From CF-39 sp035651155 (lineage in GTDB: Bacteria > Chloroflexota > Limnocylindria > P2-11E), in contig DASRGG010000012.1 in assembly GCA_035651155.1 (NCBI GenBank), positions 1 through 64,000 on the forward strand: DNA of 64,000 bases, in the 5' to 3' direction. Below are positions 44,905-53,138 of this stretch, piece by piece (the first letter of the stretch is position 1; each line of letters begins with the position of its first letter). The notes under the pieces are model-generated. The model made no database searches and had not been told where the DNA came from. It saw only the letters and a list, made by a program, of their open reading frames with translations. Made by a program: the position numbers and the translations under genes.

Positions 44905-45786
44905 GTGCGCCAGTACCTCGAGATCCTGCGCAAGGCCATGGAGGCCGGCGTCGATCGCGCCGACCGCACCGGCACGGGCACGCGCGCGATCTTCGGCGAG
45001 GTCATGCGCTTCCGCATGGGCGACGGCTTCCCCGCGGTGACGACCAAGCGTCTCGCGTTCCGCTCCGTGCTGGGCGAGCTGCTCTGGTTCCTCGCAGGCT
45101 CGTCCGACGTGAACGAGCTGCACGCGCTCGGCGTGCGCATCTGGGACGGGAACGCGTACGCGCCGTACTGGATCGGCAGGGCGCGGTTCGAGGGCGATGC
45201 GGGGCGCAACTACGGCCAGCAGTGGCGCGATTGGATCGCGCCGGACGGCCGTCACGTCGACCAGCTGCGCGACGTGATCCGGAACCTGGGCGAGACGCCG
45301 GAGAGCCGCCGCCACGTGGTCACCGCGTGGAATCCGGGCGAGCTCGATCAGACCAGCCTCCCCGCGTGCCACGCGCTCTTCCAGTTCTTCGTCGCCGACG
45401 GACGGCTGTCGCTCTTGATGTACCAGCGCTCGTGCGACCTGTTCCTCGGCGTCCCCTTCAACATCGCCGAGTACGCGCTCCTGCTGCATCTCGTCGCGCA
45501 GCTCACCGGTCTCGTGCCGCACGACTTCATCCACGTGCTGGCGGACGCGCACGTGTATCGCGACCACTTCGACGCCGTGCGCGAGCAGCTCGCGCGCGAG
45601 CCGTTCCCCTCGCCGCGCCTCGCGCTCGATCCGTCGCTGCGCACCCTCGACGACGTCGTCGCCCGCTACCGCGAGATCGTCGCGCGCGCCCGCGGTGGCG
45701 AGAAGCCGGGGCCGCTCCTCGACCGGATCGCGCGCCTCGAGCAGTATCGGTTCCATCCGCCGATCGAAGCGAAGATGGCGGTGTGA
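44905..45786 (+). CDS. thyA: thymidylate synthase
   Basis: ThyA of 293 residues, converting dUMP to dTMP with methylene-THF. Catalytic Cys155 in SLPACH, RTGTGT near the N-terminus, YQRSCDLFLGVPFN and HVYRDH motifs are complete. Starts at GTG 44905 with GGAGG eight bases upstream. It heads the folate gene pair: dihydrofolate reductase follows after 24 bases, which regenerates the folate oxidised by ThyA. Confidence 0.97.
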   Translation: MRQYLEILRKAMEAGVDRADRTGTGTRAIFGEVMRFRMGDGFPAVTTKRLAFRSVLGELLWFLAGSSDVNELHALGVRIWDGNAYAPYWIGRARFEGDAGRNYGQQWRDWIAPDGRHVDQLRDVIRNLGETPESRRHVVTAWNPGELDQTSLPACHALFQFFVADGRLSLLMYQRSCDLFLGVPFNIAEYALLLHLVAQLTGLVPHDFIHVLADAHVYRDHFDAVREQLAREPFPSPRLALDPSLRTLDDVVARYREIVARARGGEKPGPLLDRIARLEQYRFHPPIEAKMAV

Positions 45787-45810
45787 CGCGACGCGCGGGA
45801 TGATGACGGC

Positions 45811-46344
45811 GTGAGCCGCATCGCGTTCGTCGTCGCGTTCGACCGCAACAGGGTCATCGGCAAGGACGGCGCGCTCCCCTGGAGGCTCCCCGACGACATG
45901 AAGCGCGTGCGCGAGCTCACGATCGGGAAGCCGCTCATCATGGGCCGCCGCACGTACGACTCGATCGGGCGTGCGCTGCCGCAGCGCACGAACATCGTGC
46001 TCACACGAGATCCGTCCTTCCACGCGGACGGCGTGCTGGTCGCGCGCACCCCCGACGAGGCTCTCCGCCTCGCCGGGGACGCGCCGGAGGTCATCGTGTT
46101 CGGGGGCGCGGAGATCTTCCGGCAGTTCCTCTCGATGGCCGGCCGCATCTACCTCACGCAGGTCGACGCCAGCATCGAGGGCGGCGACGCGGTCTTCCCG
46201 GACCTCGACCCCGCGGAGTGGCGCGAGGTGGAGCGCCGCGAGCATCCGCGGGACGACCGGCACGCGTTCGCCTTCCGCTTCGTCACGCTCGACCGCGTCG
46301 TGAAGCGCATGCGGCACGTGCACACCGAGGCGGGCCGGACGTGA
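45811..46344 (+). CDS. folA: dihydrofolate reductase
   Basis: DHFR of 177 residues, NADPH-dependent reduction of dihydrofolate. IGKDGALPWRLPDDMKRVRE carries the catalytic acidic residue, MGRRTYDSIG and VFGGAEIF the cofactor-binding loops. Slightly longer than usual by a C-terminal extension of about 15 residues. Coupled by a GTGA overlap to the deacetylase gene. Confidence 0.96.
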   Translation: MSRIAFVVAFDRNRVIGKDGALPWRLPDDMKRVRELTIGKPLIMGRRTYDSIGRALPQRTNIVLTRDPSFHADGVLVARTPDEALRLAGDAPEVIVFGGAEIFRQFLSMAGRIYLTQVDASIEGGDAVFPDLDPAEWREVERREHPRDDRHAFAFRFVTLDRVVKRMRHVHTEAGRT

Positions 46345-47429
46345 GCGCGGGCGGCGCGGGCTTCGTGTGGGACGAGCGCGTCGCGACGCACGTCTATCGC
46401 GACGGCCACCCCCTGAAGCCGATCCGCCTCGTGGGCGTGCGCGACACGCTCGAGCGGCTCGGCGCGTTCGCGCGGCACGGCGCGCGCGTGCTCACCCCAC
46501 GGGCGGCGACGCGCGACGAGATCGAGCGGATCCACGCGCCCGACTACGTCGAGGCGGTGATGCGGGCGTCCGCCGATCCCGAGCCGGACTACTCGGAGTA
46601 CGGCCTCGACGCGTGGGGCGACACGCCGCCCTTCGCGGGGATGCACGAGGTGAGCCTCCTCACCACCGGCGGCACGCTCAGCGCGATGGAGGAGGTCCTC
46701 GCGGGGCGCACGCGCGTCTCGGTGAACTACGCCGGCGGCCTCCATCACGCCATGCGCCGCCGCGCCTCGGGGTTCTGCATCTACAACGACCCGGCGATCG
46801 TGTGCGGCCTCCTCGCGGACCGCGGCATGCGCGTGGCCTACGTCGACATCGACGCGCATCACGGTGACGGCGTCCAGGCCGCGTTCTACGAGACCGACCG
46901 CGTGCTCACGATCAGCCTGCATCAGTACGGGCCGATGCCCGGGACGCGCACGGTGTTCTTTCCCGGGACCGGCAGCGCCGACGAGCGCGGCCGCGGCGCG
47001 GGCGCCGGGTACAGCATCAACGTCGCGCTTCCCGCGTTCACCGACGACACGGCCTACGTCCGCGCGTTCGACGCGGTCGTGCCCGAGCTGCTCGCACGCT
47101 ACCGGCCGGACGTCCTCGTCACGCAGCAGGGCATCGACCCGCACTACACCGACCCCCTCACGCATCTGCGGATATCCACCCACGCGCGCGAGCACGTGGT
47201 GCGGTGGTTCCGTTCGACGCCGTACCCGTGGATCGCGATGGGCGGAGGCGGGTACGCGCTCGATGCCGTTCGCCGCACCTGGGCGCTGGAGTATCTGGTG
47301 ATGCTGGGCGCGGACATCCCCGACGAGCTGCACGACGCCGATCCGCCGGCGTGGACGGGCGCGCAGCGCGCGGCGATCGACGAGATGACCGACGGCGCCG
47401 TGTCGGCCGCGCTCGCCGCGGCGTGGTGA
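46341..47429 (+). CDS. histone deacetylase family protein (AcuC-like)
   Basis: Zinc deacetylase fold of 362 residues: GGLHHAM, GFCIYND, VDIDAHHGDGVQ and GGGGY carry the His-His pair, the metal ligands and the substrate tyrosine loop. Candidate substrates are acetylated proteins such as acetyl-CoA synthetase, or acetylpolyamines. An acyl-CoA synthetase gene lies 1 kb downstream, so an AcuC-type role in activating it is plausible but unproven. GTG in an overlap with folA. Confidence 0.9.
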   Translation: MSAGGAGFVWDERVATHVYRDGHPLKPIRLVGVRDTLERLGAFARHGARVLTPRAATRDEIERIHAPDYVEAVMRASADPEPDYSEYGLDAWGDTPPFAGMHEVSLLTTGGTLSAMEEVLAGRTRVSVNYAGGLHHAMRRRASGFCIYNDPAIVCGLLADRGMRVAYVDIDAHHGDGVQAAFYETDRVLTISLHQYGPMPGTRTVFFPGTGSADERGRGAGAGYSINVALPAFTDDTAYVRAFDAVVPELLARYRPDVLVTQQGIDPHYTDPLTHLRISTHAREHVVRWFRSTPYPWIAMGGGGYALDAVRRTWALEYLVMLGADIPDELHDADPPAWTGAQRAAIDEMTDGAVSAALAAAW

Positions 47430-48106
47430 GCCTCGAGGGCCTGGCGCTCCTCGCGCGCTCGCCCCGCGCGGGCGTCGACCGCGTGCTCGTGCGGCCGAGC
47501 GTGGTCCTCGCCTTCGTGCTCCTGGTGGTCGCGACGGTGACCTCCACGCTCGTCGCGGCGCGCGTCGGGGGCGCGAGCGACGTGAACGACCTCTTCTTCG
47601 CCGGGACGCGGCAGCCCCTGGTACAGGCCATGATCGATTCGCTGGGTCCGCAGCGCACGGCGGTGGTGCTGTACCTCATCCAGCGCTCGTTCGACGCGGT
47701 CGTCGTGGCGACCGCCTTCTCGCCGCTCTTCTACTGGCTGCTCGGCTCGACCGCGATCCACGCGGCCGCCCGTCTCGCGGGCGCGCGCCGGCCCTTCGCA
47801 CCGCTCCTGCTGCTCTTCGCGTACGCGACCGCGCTCACGCTCGTGCCCGCGAACGTCGCGACCCTCGCGCTCGGCGTGGGCAGCGGCTTCGGGCCACAGG
47901 TCGCGTCGCTGGTGAGCGTCGCGTGTCTCGTGTGGCTGCTCCTCATCGCGCATCGTGCGATCCAGAGCCACTACGCCGTCGGCGGCGAGCGCGCGCTGCG
48001 GATCCTCGTCGTCGCGGTGGTCGTCTTCTACCTGGTGCCGCTGGTGCTCATCGTCGGATCGGCCGTCGCGATCGTCATCGCCGCCGTCGTGCTCGAGTAC
48101 TTCTAG
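47426..48106 (+). CDS. Yip1-like membrane protein
   Basis: Membrane protein of 226 residues with five predicted helices in Yip1-family arrangement (SPRAGVDRVLVRPSVVLAFVLL start, FSPLFYWLLGS in the middle). Function unknown. It overlaps the deacetylase stop as GTGA, and its own stop overlaps the next GTG by one base. Confidence 0.75.
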   Translation: MSLEGLALLARSPRAGVDRVLVRPSVVLAFVLLVVATVTSTLVAARVGGASDVNDLFFAGTRQPLVQAMIDSLGPQRTAVVLYLIQRSFDAVVVATAFSPLFYWLLGSTAIHAAARLAGARRPFAPLLLLFAYATALTLVPANVATLALGVGSGFGPQVASLVSVACLVWLLLIAHRAIQSHYAVGGERALRILVVAVVVFYLVPLVLIVGSAVAIVIAAVVLEYF

Positions 48107-48438
48107 TGCGCCGCCTCGCGGCGGCGCTGCGCCTGCGCTGCCCGCGCTGTCTCGAGGGCCGCGTCTGGCGCTCGTTCCTCGCGACCTACGAGCGGTGCTC
48201 GGTCTGCGGCCTCGTCTACGAGCGCGAGCCGGGCTACTTCACCGGCGCGATGGTGGTGTCCTACGCGCTGGCCGTGCCGACCTTCGGGATCATCGTGATC
48301 GCGCTGCTCCTCGCCGGCGTCGACACGGCGATCGCGCTGCTCGCCGGCGGCGCGCTCTACCTCTGCCTCGCGCCCTTCATCCTGCGGTACTCGCGCGTGA
48401 TCTGGCTGCATTTCGACTGGCTCATCGATCCGGGCTAA
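48106..48438 (+). CDS. DUF983 zinc-ribbon membrane protein
   Basis: Small protein of 110 residues: a zinc ribbon from two CxxC motifs (CPRC and CSVC, the latter in YERCSVCGLVYE), then two transmembrane helices and a conserved LHFDWLIDPG end. DUF983 is widespread with unknown function. Last gene of the thyA-folA run. Confidence 0.85.
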   Translation: MRRLAAALRLRCPRCLEGRVWRSFLATYERCSVCGLVYEREPGYFTGAMVVSYALAVPTFGIIVIALLLAGVDTAIALLAGGALYLCLAPFILRYSRVIWLHFDWLIDPG

Positions 48439-48441
48439 CGT
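48436..48441 (+). promoter_or_regulatory. -10 box TAACGT, leaderless spacing
   Basis: TAACGT overlaps the DUF983 stop and lies 7 bases before ATG 48449. The spacing selects the second of two consecutive ATG codons as the start of the acyl-CoA synthetase. Confidence 0.6.
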
Positions 48442-48448
48442 TCTCATG

Positions 48449-50392
48449 ATGCCGGCGTGGACCCCCAGCGGCGCCTACCTCCTGCGCAGCCGCCTACGCG
48501 CGTTCGCGAGCGCGCACGGCCACGACGAGTACGCGTCACTCCTTCGCTGGTCGCAGACCGATCTCGACGGGTTCTGGAGCGCGGTGGACCGCGACCTCGA
48601 CATCGTCTGGACGAAGCGCTACGAGCGCGTCCTCGACGACACGAAGGGCATCCCGTGGACGGCCTGGTGGGTCGGCGGCCGGATGAACTACGTGAACACG
48701 GCGCTGCGGCGGCGCATCGGGCCGGACCACGTCGCGGTGATCGCCGAGGGCGAGGAGGGGAACGTCCGGCGCGTGTCCTACGGGCAGCTGCGCGCGGACG
48801 TGGTGGCCTTCGCGCGCGGCCTGCGGCGTCTCGGCCTGTCGAAGGGCGATCGCATCGGGATCTTCATGCCCATGAGCTACGAATGCGTCGTCGCGGTGCT
48901 CGCGGCCGGGTACATCGGCGCGGTGTACATCCCGATCTTCTCGGGCTACGGGGCCGAGGCCATCGCGGGACGCCTGCGCGACTGCGAGGCGGTCGCGCTC
49001 GTCTGCTCGGACGGCTTCTACCGCCGCGGCCAGGTCGTGACGATGAAGGAGACCGCCGACGCCGCCGTCGCGGGCGTGCCGAGCGTGCGGCACGTGATCG
49101 TCGCCGACCGCGTCGGTCGTGCGTACCCGAAGCACGCGCGCGACGTCGCGTGGCGCGAGGTCCTGGCGGGCGACGCCGGCGCGGGCGAGTGGGAGCCCGA
49201 GGACACCTCGGCCGAGGACCCGTTCATGGTGATCTACACCTCGGGCACGACCGGCAAGCCGAAGGGCGCCGTCCACGTGCACGGCGGGTTCCCGGTGAAG
49301 GCCGCGCAGGACCTCGCGCACTGCTTCGACCTGCAGGATGGCGACGTGATCCTCTGGTCCACGGACATCGGCTGGATGATGGGTCCCTGGCTCATCGCCG
49401 GCGGGCTCATGCTCGGTGCGACGATCGTCGTGTACGACGGCACGCCGGACTTCCCCGATCCGTCGCGCATGTGGTCGATCGTGGAGCGCCACCGCGTCAC
49501 GCACCTCGGCATCTCGCCGACCGCCATCCGCGGGCTCATGCGCGGCGGCGAGGATCCCGTGCGCGCGCACGATCGGAGCTCGCTCTTCGTGCTCGGCTCC
49601 ACCGGCGAGCCCTGGAATCCGGACCCCTGGTGGTGGTACTTCAACAACGTCGGCGAGGGGCGCTGCCCGATCATCAACTACTCCGGCGGCACCGAGGTCT
49701 CCGGCGGCATCCTCGGCTGCACCACCTGGACGCCGCTCCAGCCCGGCTCCTTCATCGGCCCGTGCCCGGGCATCGACGCCGACGTCGTCGACGAGCACGG
49801 CCGGTCGGTGCGCGGCGCGGTGGGGGAGCTCGTCATCCGCAAGCCCTGGCCGGGGATGACGCGCGGCTTCTGGAAGGATCCGCATGACGAGAGCGGGCGC
49901 TACTTCCAGACGTACTGGAGCCGCATCCCGAACGTCTGGGTGCATGGGGACTGGGCGAGGATCGACGGCGAGGGCTACTGGTACATCGAAGGACGGAGCG
50001 ACGACACCCTCAAGGTCGCGGGCAAGCGCGTCGGACCCGCGGAGGTCGAGTCGGCCGCGGTCGCCCATCCCGCCGTGGGTGAGGCGGCGGCGGTCGGCGT
50101 CCCCCACGAGATCAAGGGCGAGGCCATCGTGGTGTTCTGCGTGCTGCGCCCCGGCCGCGCGCCGAGCGACGCGCTCGCGAAGGAGGTGCAGGACACCGTC
50201 GCGGAGCGGCTCGGCAAGCCGCTGCGGCCGGAGGCGGTGCGCTTCGTCGCGCAGCTGCCGAAGACGCGCAACGCGAAGATCCTGCGCCGCGTGATCCGCG
50301 GCGCGTATCTGGGCAAGGAGGACCTCGGCGACCTCTCGTCGCTGGAGAACCCCGGCGCGGTCGAGGAGATACGAGCGCTCGGCGCGCGGTAG
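48449..50392 (+). CDS. acetyl-/propionyl-CoA synthetase-like AMP-forming ligase
   Basis: ANL-superfamily ligase of 647 residues: P-loop YTSGTTGKPKG, NYSGGTEVSGG, DDTLKVAGKRVGP hinge region, and the C-terminal catalytic Lys in KTRNAKILRR, the lysine that is acetylated in Acs. The N-terminal ACAS-type segment and length fit short-chain acyl (acetate/propionate) activation. It has its own leaderless promoter and the upstream HDAC homologue could deacetylate it. The ATG at 48446 is the alternative start. Confidence 0.9.
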   Translation: MPAWTPSGAYLLRSRLRAFASAHGHDEYASLLRWSQTDLDGFWSAVDRDLDIVWTKRYERVLDDTKGIPWTAWWVGGRMNYVNTALRRRIGPDHVAVIAEGEEGNVRRVSYGQLRADVVAFARGLRRLGLSKGDRIGIFMPMSYECVVAVLAAGYIGAVYIPIFSGYGAEAIAGRLRDCEAVALVCSDGFYRRGQVVTMKETADAAVAGVPSVRHVIVADRVGRAYPKHARDVAWREVLAGDAGAGEWEPEDTSAEDPFMVIYTSGTTGKPKGAVHVHGGFPVKAAQDLAHCFDLQDGDVILWSTDIGWMMGPWLIAGGLMLGATIVVYDGTPDFPDPSRMWSIVERHRVTHLGISPTAIRGLMRGGEDPVRAHDRSSLFVLGSTGEPWNPDPWWWYFNNVGEGRCPIINYSGGTEVSGGILGCTTWTPLQPGSFIGPCPGIDADVVDEHGRSVRGAVGELVIRKPWPGMTRGFWKDPHDESGRYFQTYWSRIPNVWVHGDWARIDGEGYWYIEGRSDDTLKVAGKRVGPAEVESAAVAHPAVGEAAAVGVPHEIKGEAIVVFCVLRPGRAPSDALAKEVQDTVAERLGKPLRPEAVRFVAQLPKTRNAKILRRVIRGAYLGKEDLGDLSSLENPGAVEEIRALGAR

Positions 50393-50400
50393 CGGTCGGC

Positions 50401-50425
50401 GCGCGGCGCGGCTTACACGCCGCGC
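50401..50425. terminator. hairpin between convergent genes
   Basis: GCGCGGCG and CGCCGCGC form a perfect 8-bp stem with a 9-base loop. The loop contains the minus-strand TAA of the next gene. No U-tract. Confidence 0.45.
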
Positions 50426-50757
50426 GGCGCGGTGATCGCTCGGACCAGCGCGACGACGAGCGCGCCCACGAGGACGAGGAACACGATCGCGAGGAGCGCC
50501 GGGACGTCGAGCACGGGCGGGCCGGCGGGCTCCGGGAAGATGCCCTGGAACGGTCGCGTCAGCAGAAGGAGCAGGGCCTCGAGCACCGTGAAGATGAGGG
50601 TCACGACGCTGGTCACCGTCCAGACGGGCATCGCCGTCGTCCCGGTGCCCGCGTTCGCGTTCGTCGCCGTGGGCGTAGCCCGGTAGGCGGGACCGTCGTG
50701 CGCATGCTCGACGCGTTCGACGCGATCGGTCGGGGGGTCGTCGTGTCGGATGGACAT
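50413..50757 (-). CDS. small membrane protein
   Basis: Protein of 114 residues with a charged N-terminus (about 40 residues, His/Asp-rich) and two transmembrane helices (VWTVTSVVTLIFTVLEALLLL and VPALLAIVFLVLVGALVVALV). The helix pair loosely resembles YggT-like proteins, but I cannot assign a family. Divergent from the thioesterase gene. Confidence 0.6.
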   Translation of the reverse strand: MSIRHDDPPTDRVERVEHAHDGPAYRATPTATNANAGTGTTAMPVWTVTSVVTLIFTVLEALLLLLTRPFQGIFPEPAGPPVLDVPALLAIVFLVLVGALVVALVRAITAPRGV

Positions 50758-50791
50758 GCCTCCAGAGCGAGCAGGCTCCGTGCCAAGCCGG

Positions 50792-50797
50792 TACCCT
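50792..50797 (+). promoter_or_regulatory. -10 box TACCCT, leaderless spacing
   Basis: TACCCT is followed by 7 bases and GTG 50805 of the thioesterase gene. Confidence 0.55.
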
Positions 50798-50804
50798 GCC
50801 GAGC

Positions 50805-51239
50805 GTGGAGGCGTCGTTTCCGTTTTCGTTCCGCCAGCGGGTGCGGTTCGGTGAGACGGACACGCAGCAGGTCGTCTACTACGCGAATTACCTCCTCTAC
50901 GCGGAGGTCGGGCGCATGGAATTCCTGCGCCACATCGGCCTCGACTACCGGCGGGACTTCATCGACCGCGGCCTGGACTTCACGATCGGCGAGGCGCACG
51001 TGACGTATCGCGCGCCGCTCCGCTTCGACGACCAGTTCGACATCAAGATGCGCGTCGGCGAGATCCGTGGGTCATCGTGGTCGTTCGAGTACGCGATCGA
51101 CCGCGCGGATGGCCTGCACTGTGCCGACGTGATGACCGTCCAGGTGGTGCTCAGCCGCGAGACCAAGCGGGCCGCGCGCATGCCGGACGAGCTCAGGACG
51201 CTCCTGCGGAGAGCGAAGGGGGAGAGCCATGGATCTTGA
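50805..51239 (+). CDS. 4HBT-type acyl-CoA thioesterase
   Basis: Hotdog-fold thioesterase of 144 residues (YbgC/4-hydroxybenzoyl-CoA type): GETDTQQVVYYANYL carries the catalytic aspartate, then ITYRAPLRFDD-like core strands. It hydrolyses acyl-CoA. Its end overlaps the acyl-CoA dehydrogenase start by 11 bases, so the two act in one operon of fatty acid metabolism. Leaderless GTG start. Confidence 0.88.
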   Translation: MEASFPFSFRQRVRFGETDTQQVVYYANYLLYAEVGRMEFLRHIGLDYRRDFIDRGLDFTIGEAHVTYRAPLRFDDQFDIKMRVGEIRGSSWSFEYAIDRADGLHCADVMTVQVVLSRETKRAARMPDELRTLLRRAKGESHGS

Positions 51240-52374
51240 GTTGCCCGAGGAGCTGCGGCTGCTCCAGCGGTCGATCCGCACGTTCGTCGACGAGAAGCTC
51301 GCCCCGCACGAGAAGGAGATCGAGGAGAAGAACGAGATCTCGCGTGACATCCTCCGGGCGATGGCCGAGGTGGGCCTCTTCGGGATCGGTCACGACGAGC
51401 GGTGGGGCGGCCAGGGCTTTGGGAAGCTCGGCTACTGCGTCGCGATCGAGCAGGCCGGTCGCGTGAACGCGTCGCTCTGGAACGTCGTCGGCGGATCGGC
51501 CGGTCTCTGCGGAACGGCGATCGAGCTCGGCGGCCCGGACGATCTTCGCGCGCGCTATCTCCCGCCGATCTTCAGCGGCGAGAAGATCGGCGCCTACGGT
51601 CTGTCCGAGCCCGGCGCGGGCAGCGACGCGGGCTCGCTGAAGACGCAGGCGGTACGGCGGGGCGGCGAGTACGTCATCGACGGCTTCAAGACGTTCATCA
51701 CCAACGCGCCCATCGCGGACGTGTTCGTGATCTTCGCCAACGTCGCGCCGGACAAGGGGAGCAAGGGCATCACCGCGTTCGTCGTCGACCGCGGGACCGA
51801 GGGCCTCGAGGTCGGGCACGACGACGAGAAGATGGGCCTCCACGGCTCGACCACGGCGCAGCTGTACTTCAGCAACGTGCGCGTGCCCGCCGCGAACCGG
51901 GTCGGCGAAGAGGGCCAGGGCTTCAAGATCGCCCTCGCCACGCTCGACATGGGCCGGCTCGGGCTCGCCGCGCATTCGGTCGGCATCGCGCAGCGGCTGC
52001 TCGAGGCGAGCGTGGCGTACGCGAAGTCGCGCGTGCAGTTCGGGAAGCCGATCGCCGCGAACCAGGCCATCCAGTGGATGCTGGCGGACGCCGCCACGGA
52101 GATCCACGCGGCTCGGCTGATGGTCTACGACGCCGCCGCGCGCGCGGACAAGGGAGAGCGCATCACGCAGCGCGCCGCGATGGCGAAGCTCTTCGCGACG
52201 GAGACGCTCGGACGCGTCGCCGACAACGCCGTGCAGATCCACGGCGGCATGGGCTACATGCGCGAGCTCTGGATCGAGCGGGCCTATCGCGACGCGCGCA
52301 TCACGCGCATCTACGAGGGCACGAGCGAGGTCCAGCGGATGGTCATCGCCGCCGGACTACTGGAGAACAGCTAA
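51229..52374 (+). CDS. acyl-CoA dehydrogenase
   Basis: FAD-dependent acyl-CoA dehydrogenase of 381 residues: LSEPGAGSDAGS and FITNAPIADVF in the beta domain, IQIHGG-type motif (VQIHGGMGYM), and the catalytic glutamate in IYEGTSEVQ near residue 365. It catalyses alpha,beta-dehydrogenation of acyl-CoA and passes electrons to ETF. GGGGGAG precedes ATG 51229 inside the thioesterase gene. Confidence 0.95.
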   Translation: MDLELPEELRLLQRSIRTFVDEKLAPHEKEIEEKNEISRDILRAMAEVGLFGIGHDERWGGQGFGKLGYCVAIEQAGRVNASLWNVVGGSAGLCGTAIELGGPDDLRARYLPPIFSGEKIGAYGLSEPGAGSDAGSLKTQAVRRGGEYVIDGFKTFITNAPIADVFVIFANVAPDKGSKGITAFVVDRGTEGLEVGHDDEKMGLHGSTTAQLYFSNVRVPAANRVGEEGQGFKIALATLDMGRLGLAAHSVGIAQRLLEASVAYAKSRVQFGKPIAANQAIQWMLADAATEIHAARLMVYDAAARADKGERITQRAAMAKLFATETLGRVADNAVQIHGGMGYMRELWIERAYRDARITRIYEGTSEVQRMVIAAGLLENS

Positions 52375-53138
52375 CGCCGGTCGCGCTCGTCCTCGCCGTC
52401 GCGGTCTGCGCCGCGCTCGTCTGGTTCGCGCGGTACCAGCTGGGATTGCGGCGCGTCACCGAGGAGATGCTCGCAGCGGAGGAGGCACTGGACGGCGGCG
52501 AGGTCGAGCGCGCGCGCGAGCTCATGGCACCGCTCCTCGCGCGATTCCCGAGGCTCGCCGTCGTCCAGGAGGTCGCCGCCGACGTCCTGTACGCGGGCGG
52601 TGATCCGCTGTCGGCCGCATCGCTCTGGGAATCGGCGCTGCGCAAGCTCGGCGCGCCGCGCGTCGCGCCACGGCTCGTCGCGGCGTACACCGCGCTGAAT
52701 CGCGCGGGCGACGCGCGTCGCGTCGCGGCGCTCGTGCCCGACGACGCCCTCGCGCGCATCACGCTCGCGTGGTGCGAGCTTGCGGCCATCGGCGGCGACC
52801 GCGAGCGCGGTCGCGTCCTCGCCGCGGAGCTCGACCAGGACCGCGAGGTGCGCGGCACGCCGTCGGGCGACGCGATGGTCGCCGCCCTCGCCGCGATCGC
52901 GTCCGCGCAGGCCGGCGATCTCCAGCGCATGCGCGCGTCGCTGGACCGGGCGCAGGCGCGCAGCGCGGAGCTCCCGCCTCACGATCGCGCGTTCATCGGG
53001 TATCTCGGCGGCATCGCGCTCCGCGAGGCCGGCGCGACGAGCGACGCGCGCGAGACCTGGACCATGGCCATGGACGCCGCGCCGGAGTCCATCGGCGCCG
53101 CCCTCGCGCGCCGCGAGCGCAGCCACCTCCCCGACTAG
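52374..53138 (+). CDS. membrane-anchored TPR protein, apparent ACG start
   Basis: Protein of 254 residues with an N-terminal transmembrane helix (VALVLAVAVCAALVWFA) and tetratricopeptide-like repeats to the C-terminus. No ATG, GTG or TTG precedes the helix in this frame. The only start candidate is ACG 52374 in the arrangement TAACG, which overlaps the dehydrogenase stop exactly as a TAATG junction would. An ATG-to-ACG change, genuine ACG use or a base error are the options. Its stop shares CTAG with the convergent LysR gene. Confidence 0.65.
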   Translation, partial: TPVALVLAVAVCAALVWFARYQLGLRRVTEEMLAAEEALDGGEVERARELMAPLLARFPRLAVVQEVAADVLYAGGDPLSAASLWESALRKLGAPRVAPRLVAAYTALNRAGDARRVAALVPDDALARITLAWCELAAIGGDRERGRVLAAELDQDREVRGTPSGDAMVAALAAIASAQAGDLQRMRASLDRAQARSAELPPHDRAFIGYLGGIALREAGATSDARETWTMAMDAAPESIGAALARRERSHLPD

